In this document: piece by piece, positions 1 to 10,143 of the stretch
How positions within the stretch are numbered: position 1 is the first letter of the stretch
Layout of the letters: every line of letters begins with the position of its first letter
Assembly: GCA_027475525.1 (NCBI GenBank)
Contig: JAMWFC010000051.1
Span: forward strand, 372,001 to 436,000
Reading direction: 5' to 3'
Length of the DNA: 64,000 bases
Origin: Macrolepiota albuminosa
Lineage: Eukaryota; Basidiomycota; Agaricomycetes; Agaricales; Agaricaceae
The notes under the pieces: generated by a model
What the model was told of the DNA's origin: nothing
Database searches by the model: none
The model's input: the letters and a program-made list of their open reading frames with translations, nothing else
Translations under genes and position numbers: made by a program

Positions 1-225
1 ATTGACACTTTTGAGGCCTCTAAAGCATAAAAAACAACTGTACAGAATAACAAAACCTCAAAAACTTGAAAATTGCCTAAACAAACAATTGTTCAAATAA
101 AGGTCAAACTCTAGCAAATTCTGGCTTAAATAAATGGTCTGTATGTGGTGTTGAAGTGGCCACACTTATCTGAATCATAGCTAAAAAACCAGAGCATCTC
201 AAAGACTAAAAATAATATTTATCGA
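1..225 (-). repeat. gypsy-2 LTR fragment, cut by window edge
   Basis: This aligns along its length with the LTR copies at 39468-39844 (same strand) and 21131-21527 (opposite strand). The window opens inside the LTR. The repeat stops near 225, where the DIRS-like element begins, so the DIRS-like element probably inserted at or beside it. The sequence is more diverged and has fewer CpGs than the 21.1 kb copy. Confidence 0.7.
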
Positions 226-479
226 GTTAAATCTCCGATTTTACAAGACTAATGAGGGCGATGAGTAGTGCAAAATTTCACATGATTTCCCATCCAAAGA
301 GCAATCTGAGACTCAGACCCAGTGAGACAACTATCTCAGTGATTGCTTTCTAGGTGGGCCATTTCTTTGGTACTAATGCATACAAAGAACCATCTTACAG
401 AATGAACTCTAGATAGTAAAGTTGATTACAATTTTGTGTTATAACCTATTGCTGCATAAATCAATTCTCTGTCTCTCAA

Positions 480-1813
480 ACTTATGAGTCCACATGGGAA
501 AAAAAGGGAACAGCCTCCTGAATCGTCTAGGAGTGAGGCTAAAGTTGGCCGAACGGATAGGGACACTCCATTGCCAGACATCCCAGCTACTCATCGAGAA
601 CAGCTACTTCTTCAGCAACTTGAATCCATCGTTGACGACTTTAGTGCATTCATCACACAAATCTTTGAAATCATTAACAAATCTGGATCTGATGAAGAGC
701 ACCGATGCGATGCAATCTCAAGTTACCTTATCTTACTTGATGCTGTTGAAGAAAAAAAAAGAGAATAAGGGAAACATGCTGAGTACAGAGAGAGGATTGA
801 AAGACAGTAATCCACCAGTGAACAGCTTGCTAAGTCACCTTGACATGAAGATGAGCCAAGAAGCCATACCAGAGATCGCAATGACAGAGTTTAAGTTAAG
901 GCACTCTCTCACCATCAAACACACAGAGAGCAATCACTCCAAAAACCACAAAGTTCATCGTGCAAAAGTTCCTCTGCCTCGGACACATCACAAAGGACTT
1001 AATCTGATGAGGATAAGCTGAAAACAAAGAAACAAAAAATCAAGAAAAGAGACTTGCCTTGGTACGCAGAAAAAAAGCTTGCTCGAGAAATTAAGGATCC
1101 CAAATGCCTTGAGAATCAGAAACTCTTGCAGCAGCTTTACTTCAGAGACTCCTCCACCATTAAAAAACACATCTTATTATCCAAAACAGCTCCGTGTAAT
1201 TTCCCTGGATCAGAATGGGACAAACTTATCAAGAGTGAACTTGCTGACTTTGACGCAATTTACAGTGCTATACATCACATCGAAGCACCCAAAGAAAACA
1301 AAGGTCGAATTGGGGATAAGAAGATCTTTTTCGAACACAGTGAGCCCATTCAGAAAGTTGAAGACTACGGACAATGGACAGTTGTGGCCAACCTGTATGG
1401 AGAGGCCCTCAGCTTTGCCTGGCTATGCCGTAGGACAGAATGGACAGCACACTACAAATATATCGTCAGACTTTTTTCTGCAAAACTCACAATCCTTTAT
1501 TCCTGTGTTATCAAATATGAAAAAGCTATCTGAGCCAGAGTCAGGGCAGGAACAAAGATGCTACTCACCAACAGAGGAGCTTTTGATGACTTGCGTGATG
1601 CCATCCTTGACGCTAGCGGGATCAACTATTGCAGAGTGTCAAATCAAAAGGGTGGGAACAAAATTTCTGCCAGTCAATCAGGATCTAGCTCCAAAGGTGC
1701 TGGTCGAGCAATTTGCAGACATTGGAACACACCAGCCAGATGCCCCTTTGATAGCAACTCGTGTTTCTGGTGACATGCCTGCTGGCAATGTGGAGGAAAC
1801 CATACTAAACTGA
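480..1813 (+). pseudogene. Gag-like ORF of the DIRS-like element (broken)
   Basis: The region resembles the first ORF of agaricomycete RT/tyrosine-recombinase elements. The best-preserved part is at 1054-1533: it reads LPWYAEKKLAREI at the start and later EWDKLIKSELADFDAIYSAI, HHIEAPKEN and EDYGQWTVVAN. Residues before it (484-768) are polar and serine-rich. A Cys/His-rich tail is hinted at near 1690-1790 (CRHWNTPARCPF), as expected for a nucleic-acid-binding Gag C-terminus. The frame changes at least twice (near 770 and 1530), so no functional product is expected. The family assignment rests on remembered similarity. Confidence 0.55.
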
Positions 1814-1969
1814 ACTGCTCTCAAAAGGTCATGAACTGAGATCTTGAAGAGAAATGTTCTCAAGTACCTTTGCTACAACTATTATGACCCTGTTGCCAAG
1901 CTTCCAACAACACTCATTCAGTAGTCGATTACTGCAAAACCAATGCTGTTCCCATCTTAACTTGAACTG

Positions 1970-2960
1970 AACAATGTCCGAGTTACTAAAACCCTTCAAG
2001 ATTATCCTGAACCTTTTAAAATTGTCACACTCATCAAAATTAGTGTTCTCAAGAGGCTTTTGCACCACTATCCGAATCGACCCTTTGTCATTTCAGTTAT
2101 TAAAAGTCTCAAGGAGGGTTTTTAGCCCTACGCCAACACCAAACCTTACACGTACCCACTCACATGTGACATGTCCTTGGGATCATCCGAAAATGAGCAT
2201 GAAGCAGATTTTATATGTTCTCAACGAGATGTAGAGATAGCTACTGGATGATTCTCTCCTGACTTTGGCACCCACCTCTTCGATAGGATGTACAGCTCAC
2301 CTATACATGTTGTTCCCAAAACCAAAATCTAATAATTTATGTCTTGTCACTAACCAATCTGCTGGCCCTTACTCTTTTAATTCCATGATTGCTTACCATG
2401 ACATTTGTGGCTTCCCCATGGATAACATGTGGCACTTTAGACAACTTTTATTGGAATTTTGTGAAAAATCATCTCAGCGTCTCATATTGTGGAAGTCAGA
2501 TGTCACAAATGCTTATCGACTTATTCCCATGCATTCAAGGTGGCAGATCAAACAGATCATTACAGTAGATGAGCATCGATACGTTGATTGATGTAATTGT
2601 TTTGGAGGTCATACTTCTCTTAACTGCTGAGGTGCATTGAATAGCCTTGTGACTTGGTCTGCAGAGGACTTGTACAAGGTCAATAATTCTCTATGTTTTA
2701 ATAATGATACTTATAGTGTAAATGTGGCTGATGACTTTAAGTTTTACCAACCTTACAATCGATGATTATTATGAGAACAGACGAACCTACTAATCCTGTG
2801 GGATGATTTGGAGATTCCGCACAAAGAAAAAAAGCAGGTGTCTGGAGCGCTCCTTACAATTATTGGGATCCTCATAGATCCAAATGCGATGACAATGACA
2901 TTGCTACACGACACCAAAAATGACTTGATATGAGAAATGTATTGGTTTGCAGCATATCAC
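1970..2960 (+). pseudogene. Reverse transcriptase of the DIRS-like element (broken)
   Basis: The clearest block is 2265-2591. It carries PKSNNLCLVTNQSAGPYSFNSM and then LWKSDVTNAYRLIPMHSRWQIKQ, the fingers/palm region of DIRS-type reverse transcriptases, including the first catalytic Asp in KSDV. The expected second motif (Y-x-D-D) is degraded near 2728-2740, where VADDF is read. Downstream, IPHKEKKQ and LLTIIGILIDPNAMT (about 2815-2900) continue the RT in another frame. Several stops fall where Trp, Arg or Gln would be expected, consistent with C-to-T decay. Confidence 0.65.
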
Positions 2961-3229
2961 AGAAAGAGGTCGACACATCATATGAAGCGAGCATGGCAAA
3001 GGCTTGCTGGCTGGGTGAACTAGAGTTTAAATGTCTTCCCCTTACTTACTTGTGCCATGCTTGTCCAATATCTATGCAAAGCTTGCGACCATCTCTGATA
3101 ATCCTGATGCTCGAGTTTGATGCAATAAAGAGATAAGAGCTGACCTTATTTGAGAAGCGCAACATATTAAAAAAGCCAACAGAATCTATATTTTAGACTC
3201 ACAGGCCTAGAGCTCTGAACAGGCAGACG

Positions 3230-3680
3230 TAATCATTGAATGTGATGCCTGTCCCTCTAGCATGACATTCTGGTACCCAGCAACCAAAAAGGGTTTCTTT
3301 TGTGCAACTCATAGTGACACTCATCTGATTTTATCTTCTTCTTGAAGGTGTTGACTGTAACCAGTGCTTTACTGCACATAACTTGGAACACCACAACATC
3401 AAAACATATACTCATCTACTCAGACAACTCGAACACAATTGACATTTTTAACTCTCTACACGCTCAGCCCCTCTACAACAATCTTCTCAAAGCTACTGTC
3501 AACGCAATAATTGAAGGCAACTATAAACTCAAAGTGCTCCACATCTCTGATGCCTAAAATATCTTTGCTAATCTTCTTTTTCAACAGAGGTTCAATGAAG
3601 CCTGTAACCTTTACTCTACCCTTGAAATAAATGATTTTTTATTTCCTCATAAGCTGCTGAGGAAAATGGTCATACCGACG
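3230..3680 (+). pseudogene. RNase H domain of the DIRS-like element (broken)
   Basis: The frame at 3342-3557 contains ILIYSDNSNTIDIFNSL, the Asp-bearing strand of the DIRS-type RNase H, followed by KLKVLHISDA and then a stop where the family has an open frame. Homology resumes directly after it, at about 3558-3660, with FANLLFQQRFNEA. The segment sits between RT and recombinase as expected for DIRS elements. It would degrade the RNA strand during reverse transcription if intact. Confidence 0.55.
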
Positions 3681-3720
3681 GTTAGACCAAGACAACCACA
3701 CCATGTTGCTTGGTCTTAGG

Positions 3721-4665
3721 AGCAATTGTTGCACGAATGCTTTATTGCACTGGGTTATTCCATAAATGACGTGACATTCAAATGTTACGGCTCTGCCTTA
3801 AATTCCTACTTAAATTTTGTTAAAATGCACAATCTTGCCACTGCATCCACAGCAGATATGCTTTCTCTATATATTGTCTATATGTTACACCACATCGATC
3901 CGAAATCCATCTCCTTCTATTTATCTGGTATTTGCAACCAACTTGAGATTTATTTTATTTTTCTAATGTCCGCTCTGTACAAAACTCTGCTCTAGTAAAG
4001 AAAATCCTTTCTGACTCCAAAAAAAAATTCTCATCTCCCACTAAGCAAAAAAATGTGCTAATGCAGAATGATATTCTACATGTTATGGACAGTTATCCCG
4101 CCGAACTATGTTATGACAATGTGCTCTTTCTAGCTATGCTCACAACAGGCTTCTTTGCACGACTTCGCCTTGGAGAGATGGCTACTTCTGATGACCCCAG
4201 CCTACGAGACTACAGAAATACCACGGTAGCCTCTTTTGTCTCAATTTGCATGAACAGTTTCTCTTTCTTCCTACCTACTCACAAAGCTGACACTTTTTTT
4301 GAAGGCAATTGAGTACTTATACATAAACAAAGCCATTATTCTGACTCACACACCTGCTTCATCAAGTACTGGACGAAAAGGCATCAACTTTTTCCTCTCT
4401 GCAGAGAACTTTGGTTGATGAATAACAGACAACCGCCTCCATGAGCGTTCTTCATAAACTGTCTCTATACTTTCTTCAACAATGCAATAGCAGGCCAGTC
4501 TCTACGAGCAGGTGAAGCAACTTTTCTCGCAGAGTCAGGAGTAGCACCTCATCTAATTCAGACTATATGCAGATGGGCAACAGACTCTTTCCAGTGATAC
4601 ATTTGAAAACATCCAATAGTTCTCCACATCCTTGCACTCAGCAGATGTCTGGACACCGAAATGGA
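3721..4665 (+). pseudogene. Tyrosine recombinase of the DIRS-like element (broken)
   Basis: An N-terminal SAM-like segment is read at 3726-3960 (YGSALNSYLNFVKMHNLA and a following helix-rich stretch). The catalytic core begins around 4055-4312 with TTGFFARLRLGEM, holding the first active-site Arg. The C-terminal block near 4498-4615 reads SLRAGEATFLAESGVAPHLI and then CRWATDSFQ, with a Tyr-Ile pair before KHP. This is the R..H/Y end of the active site of DIRS recombinases. Two in-frame TGA codons replace the Trp and Arg around the catalytic Tyr. The enzyme would insert the circular cDNA if intact. Confidence 0.65.
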
Positions 4666-4781
4666 TTGATTATTTATACACACTACTATGCACAGCAGGT
4701 GTATTATCTTGACTCGAGCATCCCATTGCGCTTAGCAAGTATACACTCCACGCCCACCTTTGTGCCATATATACTGCAGCC

Positions 4782-5520
4782 ATGAGTGGGAGTGACAGAG
4801 ATATCTCTGCCAAGTCTAAGGCTGAGCACCCCACAAACAACCAAAAGCCTCCAGAGGAGGCATTGGGCACCAAGCCTGAGAGTGTGGTTGTGGAGGGGAA
4901 AAAATACATCATGGTAGACATGTACAACAATGCCTATGACAACAAGTACTACAGTCGCAAAAGCGACTCAGAGTGCCTAGCGGCAATGATGGATTGGCCA
5001 TCTTCAAATGATCATGACAAGAATAATATTGTGCAGATGAAGAAGATGACTCTTTGTTGAGCAGAGGGCACTTTGGAGTGCCCTACATTGAAGCAGGCAG
5101 ACAAGGAGTGTCTGGTCTCATATGTGGATATGAATGGCCACAAAGCATGGACTTTATGGGACTCTGAGAGTACTACTTCGGGTATTATGCCCCAATTTGC
5201 CCATGTATATGGAATTTTGATATAAGAGTTAGACACGCCATCAGCATTGCAGCTGGGCACTATAGGGAGCCATGCTATGGTGCAGTATGGGACAAATGTA
5301 ACTGTCCAGACACTGGGCTCACATAGCGCCAGGAATATATGATGTAGTGAACTTTGATTGCTATAACATGATACTGAGAACACCATTCATGCAGCATAAT
5401 AAAGTCATGCTAGACTTTGAGCACTGTCAGGTGCTAATGAATTGGAAAGTGATCCCAGCAGAACGAGCTACAGCAGACAACACTGACAACTGCCTGTGAT
5501 ATTACCATACTGTGGAGAAG
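4782..5520 (+). pseudogene. Gypsy Gag-protease relic
   Basis: The first frame (4782-5060) encodes a charged segment rich in Lys and Asp, ending in MVDMYNNAYDNKYYSRKSD. From about 5120 a retropepsin-like domain is recognisable: WTLWDSESTTSGIMPQFAHV, where DSE stands in place of the D-S/T-G active site. TPSALQLGTIGSHAMVQYG follows. A later frame reads FDCYNMILRTPFMQHNKVML (5348-5410), the loop and C-terminal strand of the same protease. The active-site Gly is replaced by Glu and stops interrupt the frame. Other identities for the first 280 bp are possible. Confidence 0.5.
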
Positions 5521-5702
5521 CGCAAGGATTCTCCCTGACTTGATCAGCACAAAGCGCCAGCAGTGAAGGATGTGGATAAGGAAGTACAGGCTATGCCTAG
5601 ACTGAGCTCAGACCACAATGTGGTGATGATGAGTGAGGAGGAGTATCAAGCCTCCAAAATGAGAGACGAGCAAATACTCACTCCTGATGCTCAAGACGCT
5701 AA

Positions 5703-6610
5703 TGATGCCAACTGTGGTTGGGTGTGCTAGATGTATACGCAGTACAACGCTGTCTCCAGCACTTGGCATACGTAGTTGTGAGGAGTCCTGACAGGGTCCT
5801 GGTGTGCTCGAGCAGAGGTAATAGAACAATGCACTAGATGATAGTGCCTCAGGTGCTACCTAGCAGATGGTAAGTGTTGTAGTTTAAGCAATGATATAGA
5901 AGAAAAGACAAGTAGCGCAGCATAATGTGCCCATAGGTGGCACCGTAAACAATGAAGACAAAATAGACAAGGCTAGCACCCAACTTAGTGACAAAGTTAG
6001 ATAAAGCTAGCGTGATTTGAATGCTAAGTGTAACTGGGTGCTCAAGAGGTTACAATTTATTGTTTTTTGTACATGCAGAGTAGCTATCTTTTATACTATG
6101 TGCTACTATCATTTTGAAATAAGTCCATTTATGGTGCTACCAATTAGCACCTCTCCTCATAGTTGTAGGTAACGGCAACTTGTCAATGGCAACCGGCACC
6201 CATAGAGAAATAGTGACCGACAGCGTTATAGCCCATTGGCCATAGCAACTCTAAACTAACTTAAACTTTGTATGAGTCTGCTCACTTTTTAGTGTAATTC
6301 CAATTGGCCAGGTCTTTGTGGAGTATGGTCAGAAAATTCTCGACAGACACTGTGAGTTCTACTGTTGGCGCTAAACCTGGTATCAATTCTTGATGGATAA
6401 AATGTCGGGCTAGAGTATATCCTGTTCTGTCGCTGCTGATTCTTTAGACTTCTGATTGAAGTGCCTTGTCCAATGGCAGCACCTAATGCTAAACTGCTTT
6501 ATAGAACTGATTGGGGTTTGGTTAAAGTCGTGTCCCCACCATTGTGCTAGCACCCTGAGTCCTGGGTCTTCCAATCCTCCAAAGTCAATAAGTGGTATAT
6601 GCTGAAGACT
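5703..6610 (+). repeat. LTR-B copy 1
   Basis: This ~900-bp block aligns end to end with 42138-43020. Both start TGATGCCAACTG and share a conserved body, including the run around 5970-6010 (acttagtgacaaagttagat). It interrupts gypsy sequence, so it is probably a solo LTR. Its 3' end is uncertain because similarity fades near 6600. Copy 1 keeps somewhat more CpGs than copy 2. Confidence 0.6.
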
Positions 6611-7335
6611 TAATAGTGGTGGTTTAGACTGATAAACAACGTCTATAATTGAGCACTAAGGTCTGTGGTATCCTGTGTCTGAGAAGATCACTAGGGTCTC
6701 AAGTATGGCCTGTGTCCATAGGCCTGTAGTGTGCTTCTTGATGCGCTCAGTCCAAGTGGAAGCCTATCAGTGCAAAGCCTCCAGATAAATGACAGCAAAA
6801 GGCAAAAAAGCTTGAGGACTCAGTGGATGTATATCCACCTACATCCTCACGAGTCAAGTTAGATGACTTGAGGGACAGCAATCGAGAGGTGGAGGCCTCA
6901 TATTGTGAGGATACATGGTCCTTATAGAAGCGACCAACTCCCCTTCCCAAGTATGACTGGGCATACGACTCTCAAATGCCGCAGGAGTGGAACAAGCTGG
7001 TGGCAGCCACATGTGCATGAAATGCACACCAGCAACAAATGACTATGACACCAGCATATTGCCAGCCAGCATCAGACAAAGTTTCCGTAGTATACTCCCT
7101 CATATGCAAGGGGAAAAACCTCATGGCTTGCAAGGCAGCAATAGTGGATTCTCTGCTAAGGCTGCATATATCTGATGACAGTGTTAATTGGGTGCTCGCA
7201 ATCTACAAGCAATATGCACAGCAGCTTTGGCTACCATCAGATATTGTGGAAGTACTTCCCTCAGTGTGTCTGAAGGGAAAACAGAAGGCAACAAGCCTTT
7301 GTGAGGACGATATACCTCAGTTGCATCAGCAATAG
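6611..7335 (+). other. Unassigned coding relic before the RT fragment
   Basis: Frames at 6773-6960 and 7039-7335 look protein-coding (for example PPTSSRVKLDDLRDSNREVE, and a Leu-rich stretch ending LCLKGKQKA-like), but I do not recognise them. From position they should belong to the gypsy Gag-to-RT interval. The frame is interrupted by several stops. Confidence 0.3.
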
Positions 7336-8140
7336 CAAGAAGAATTTGCTGATATGGTCAATGGGACCAAGAAGGAGCTTCTGCCATAGCAGGAGGTGAA
7401 CCATGAAATCAATCTCTTAGATGAGAGCAAGCAGTGCAAGTACCACTTGCTGTGCTGTCTACACACACTTCAGGAGCAACTACATGATAAAACTAATTGC
7501 TATTTGAATGCCTTCACAATTAATGCAAGTATCTTGAAGGCTACATGCCCTCCATGTTGCATGAAATTTGTGCAGATATGGTGGCCCACCGAAAAGTAGT
7601 TGAGTTCGCCAGGCAGGCTCTGGAGAATATTGCAGCGGCGCATGACACCATCATTGAGATGCAAGTCTTTCAAGTGAAAAACACCAATCACTGTAGGTGA
7701 ACAGACCTACCTATATTAGTAGAAGCATTGATCTACCTGTCGATGCATAACCTGAGGCTGTCCAAGAGATGGGCAAGTAAGCTCTGCCTGAAGTGAGTAG
7801 GCCTGTACCGTGTGCTAGATGCAGAGCCAAGTACCTCCAACTACATGCTGGAGCTGCTGCAGGCATTGCAGGAATGACAAATCATTTTAAAGTTCCATGT
7901 ATTGCTGTTGCAACTATATAGCGCATTTGACAACATGTTATTCTCTAACAGGACGACACCGGGCTCCTATGACTTCGAGGCACAAAACAATGACAAATGG
8001 TTTGTCAAGTGCATAATTGAGCACTGGTGGACTGAGCAGAATATACTGGTCCCTCGGGGACACAACATGGGAGCTATACTTTCATTGCTCCAAGCTAGCG
8101 GCACTTGACTGCTATTTGGAGTTGAAGGGCGTTAAGTGCC
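7336..8140 (+). pseudogene. Gypsy RT N-terminus fused to integrase C-terminus and chromodomain
   Basis: 7336-7490 reads EEFADMVNGTKKELLP followed by EVNHEINLLDESKQCKYHL, the start of a chromodomain-gypsy RT. It then jumps, near 7500, straight into integrase: YMPSMLHEICADMVAHR, VEFARQALENIAAAHDTIIE, and VYLSMHNLRLSKRWASKL. A chromodomain-like end follows at about 7960-8110 (GSYDFEAQNNDKWFVKCII, then HWW). The RT palm, RNase H and integrase catalytic core are absent, so this is an internal deletion derivative. Remaining stops (7388, 7600, 7698) show it is dead. Confidence 0.65.
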
Positions 8141-8282
8141 TACATCAGTTAGATAAGCACTCCAGTGCTTAATTTGATCAGCAGTGCTAATCGCAGCTTG
8201 GCTGAGTTGATCAGCAACTGTGGCTGAGACACATTTAAAATTCAAAATTTCTTTTTTCTCTTTCTTTTCTTAACTATAGACA

Positions 8283-9160
8283 ACATGCCTGTGGACCCCA
8301 GTGAGCAGCAGCAGCAGCAGCCATTTGAGTTTTTTCTGTTGGTCTTACCATTGGCTGAAGGAGAGGGCCAGATGGCTTCTCCACCAACCCAAAATGTGCC
8401 CGAATAGGGACAAGCCAGTAATCAGTGGCTATCTGCCACAACAACTTATGCAGGGCAACTTGATGCCCCAGAATGCACTTATGAGCAGTTTTCTGCCTTG
8501 TCAGATGGCACAGGGCACTTATGCGTCACATCACGCTGAGGGCCAATTCCAACAAGCCCAGTATGGAGGGCTATTTAGCCCCAAAATGATGTCAAGATAG
8601 GGGCAACTTGCCCCTGTACTGGCAAGAGGGCCAATGGAGACACATCTTTTTCCCCAGTTTATAGCCCCAGCACACTATCCTGGCATGGCTGGTGTGCCAG
8701 CAATGATGCCATACTCCCTGGCTTGGATGGGAGCTTGGGGCACAATGCTTCAGTATAGTGCCTCATATGAGGCACCCACTGAAAGAGGAAAAGCAACCTC
8801 CCAGTCAGCCACAATGCTAGCCAACAGTCCAGAGAGATGTAGATCATCTCTGATGCTAGCAACAATGGCATCTGAGAGCACAGAAGCTCTCAATACAGAA
8901 TAAAGCAGCAAGTCTCTGGCTGATGCACTGACAAAGAGCCTGACCAGGCTCTTCTTGTTATAGCAGCTGGAGACGCTGCACCAACCTGAGCCCAGCTTAA
9001 AAGAAGAGTCGCATCCTTGACATGACAAAGGAAAAGCATGGGCTGTTGAGCCCAGTCTCAACCAGGACTTAGTTCTGGCTACTCTCCTCCAATGTCTAGG
9101 AAATAACAGGTATGATGTACTTGCAAATTCGTCGTTCCTCCACGATGCAGAAGCTGTTGT
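8283..9160 (+). pseudogene. Unrecognised Gln/Pro-rich ORF, 5' half (split by solo LTR)
   Basis: An ATG at 8284 follows a splice-acceptor-like tract (ttcttaactatag) and starts MPVDPSEQQQQQPFEFF, with an in-frame TAG at 8404. Downstream frames are Pro-, Ala- and Met-rich (8634-8903: IAPAHYPGMAGVPAMM). I do not recognise the protein. It is cut at 9160 by the solo LTR at 9161-10143, and coding character resumes at 10144. The two halves together look like a Gag-like protein of an LTR element that ends at the PPT near 12462. Confidence 0.4.
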
Positions 9161-10143
9161 TGGTAACGCCCAAATCGAGCTGGGCGCTGCGTGGACTATC
9201 ACTAGTGCAGGTACTTAGCCGATATAGCTTTGGGCATGCTAAGTGTGTGAGAGAGTCCTGGACAAGTCCCAGAGAACACACGGTAGGCAAGAGGTTGGTG
9301 GCAAGGAAAGTGGGTGATTGGAGGCACTTGCATATGGCTCCAAAACGTGGCTACAGGGTGCTAAAAGTCGCTAAGGAGGAGCGCTAAGAGCATGGAAAAG
9401 TTGCTAAGGAAGGTGCTAAGAGGTGCGAGAAAGGGTTGCTAAGAGGCGCTAAATGTTAGCACTTAGAATGAGATAATAAAAAAACAAGATTGCTTAGCAG
9501 ATCTAAGCACAAAAGCCAAGCCGTAGTTGCAAGGCACTAAAGAAAGCGAGATAGAAAACTAGAGCAGAGTCCTCTTGCTTGACACGGTCAACAAGAGGTA
9601 GTCTGTTGCGTATGGAGACCAAAGTGTTGGGATACGATCCCTACTGCCAAATTGATTCCCTGTACTACTAACAAAAAGTAAGTATTTATAGTAAAGAAAG
9701 TTAGCTGACGCTAAAAGGTTAAGCGCCGCTAGAGGGTGGTGAACTGATAAAAATGTAAGTAAATGTGGTGAATTGAATTGTATAGTAAAAAGGTCCATAA
9801 TGATGCTGTCATGGAAATACTTCATCATTTCCCCTTGTAAGCGCTGCCACTGGCTAAGAGCATTATGCCAGATTGACTGATGCCAAGTGTCTGTGTAAAT
9901 GTATAGCCTTGAAGTGCAAGTGGCAAGGTGCGGCGAGGTGTCAATAGTGGTGCGAAGAATAAGTGGTGCCATAAAAAGTGGTCTGAGAGTAATTGGAGTC
10001 TGTAGCTGCGAGTTATTAGTGTAAAAATATGAGAAAAATAGTGCTGGAAGCGCTAGAGCGTGGCGCTTCTGGTGGTACTAGTGGGCTGATGTGAGGTGTG
10101 AGTATTGGTGCTATCTGTAGCCAGCCACAATGCAGGCTCATCA
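9161..10143 (+). repeat. Solo LTR of the N family (old copy)
   Basis: This aligns across its whole length with the N-element LTRs at 25292-26365 and 28983-30056, starting at TGGTAACGCC (for TGATGACGCC) and ending GCTCATCA. It is flanked by TTGT on the left and TCGT on the right. These fit a 4-bp target duplication in which one CpG has decayed to TpG. No internal N sequence is attached. It splits the unrecognised ORF at 8283-12423. Confidence 0.75.

Larger units (their letters stand above)
226..4770 (+). mobile_element. DIRS-like tyrosine-recombinase retrotransposon, decayed
   Basis: In order I can read a gag-like region, a reverse transcriptase, an RNase H and a tyrosine recombinase, all on the plus strand and all broken by stops and frameshifts. 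RT plus tyrosine recombinase, with no DDE integrase, is the hallmark of the DIRS order. The left boundary is set by a second copy of the first ~220 bp at 23312-23530, which has different flanking DNA. The right boundary is approximate: recombinase homology ends near 4665 and gypsy-like sequence starts near 4780. I could not find the split or inverted terminal repeats expected of a complete DIRS element. Confidence 0.7.
4771..8150 (+). mobile_element. Decayed chromodomain-type gypsy element, internally deleted
   Basis: The segment holds a Gag/protease relic (4782-5520), an unrelated LTR (5703 to about 6610), then the start of an RT joined to the end of an integrase with chromodomain (7336-8140). 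Most of RT and all of RNase H are missing. I found no LTR pair for this element. It is inferred from the order of the domain relics, so the outer limits are approximate. Confidence 0.5.
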
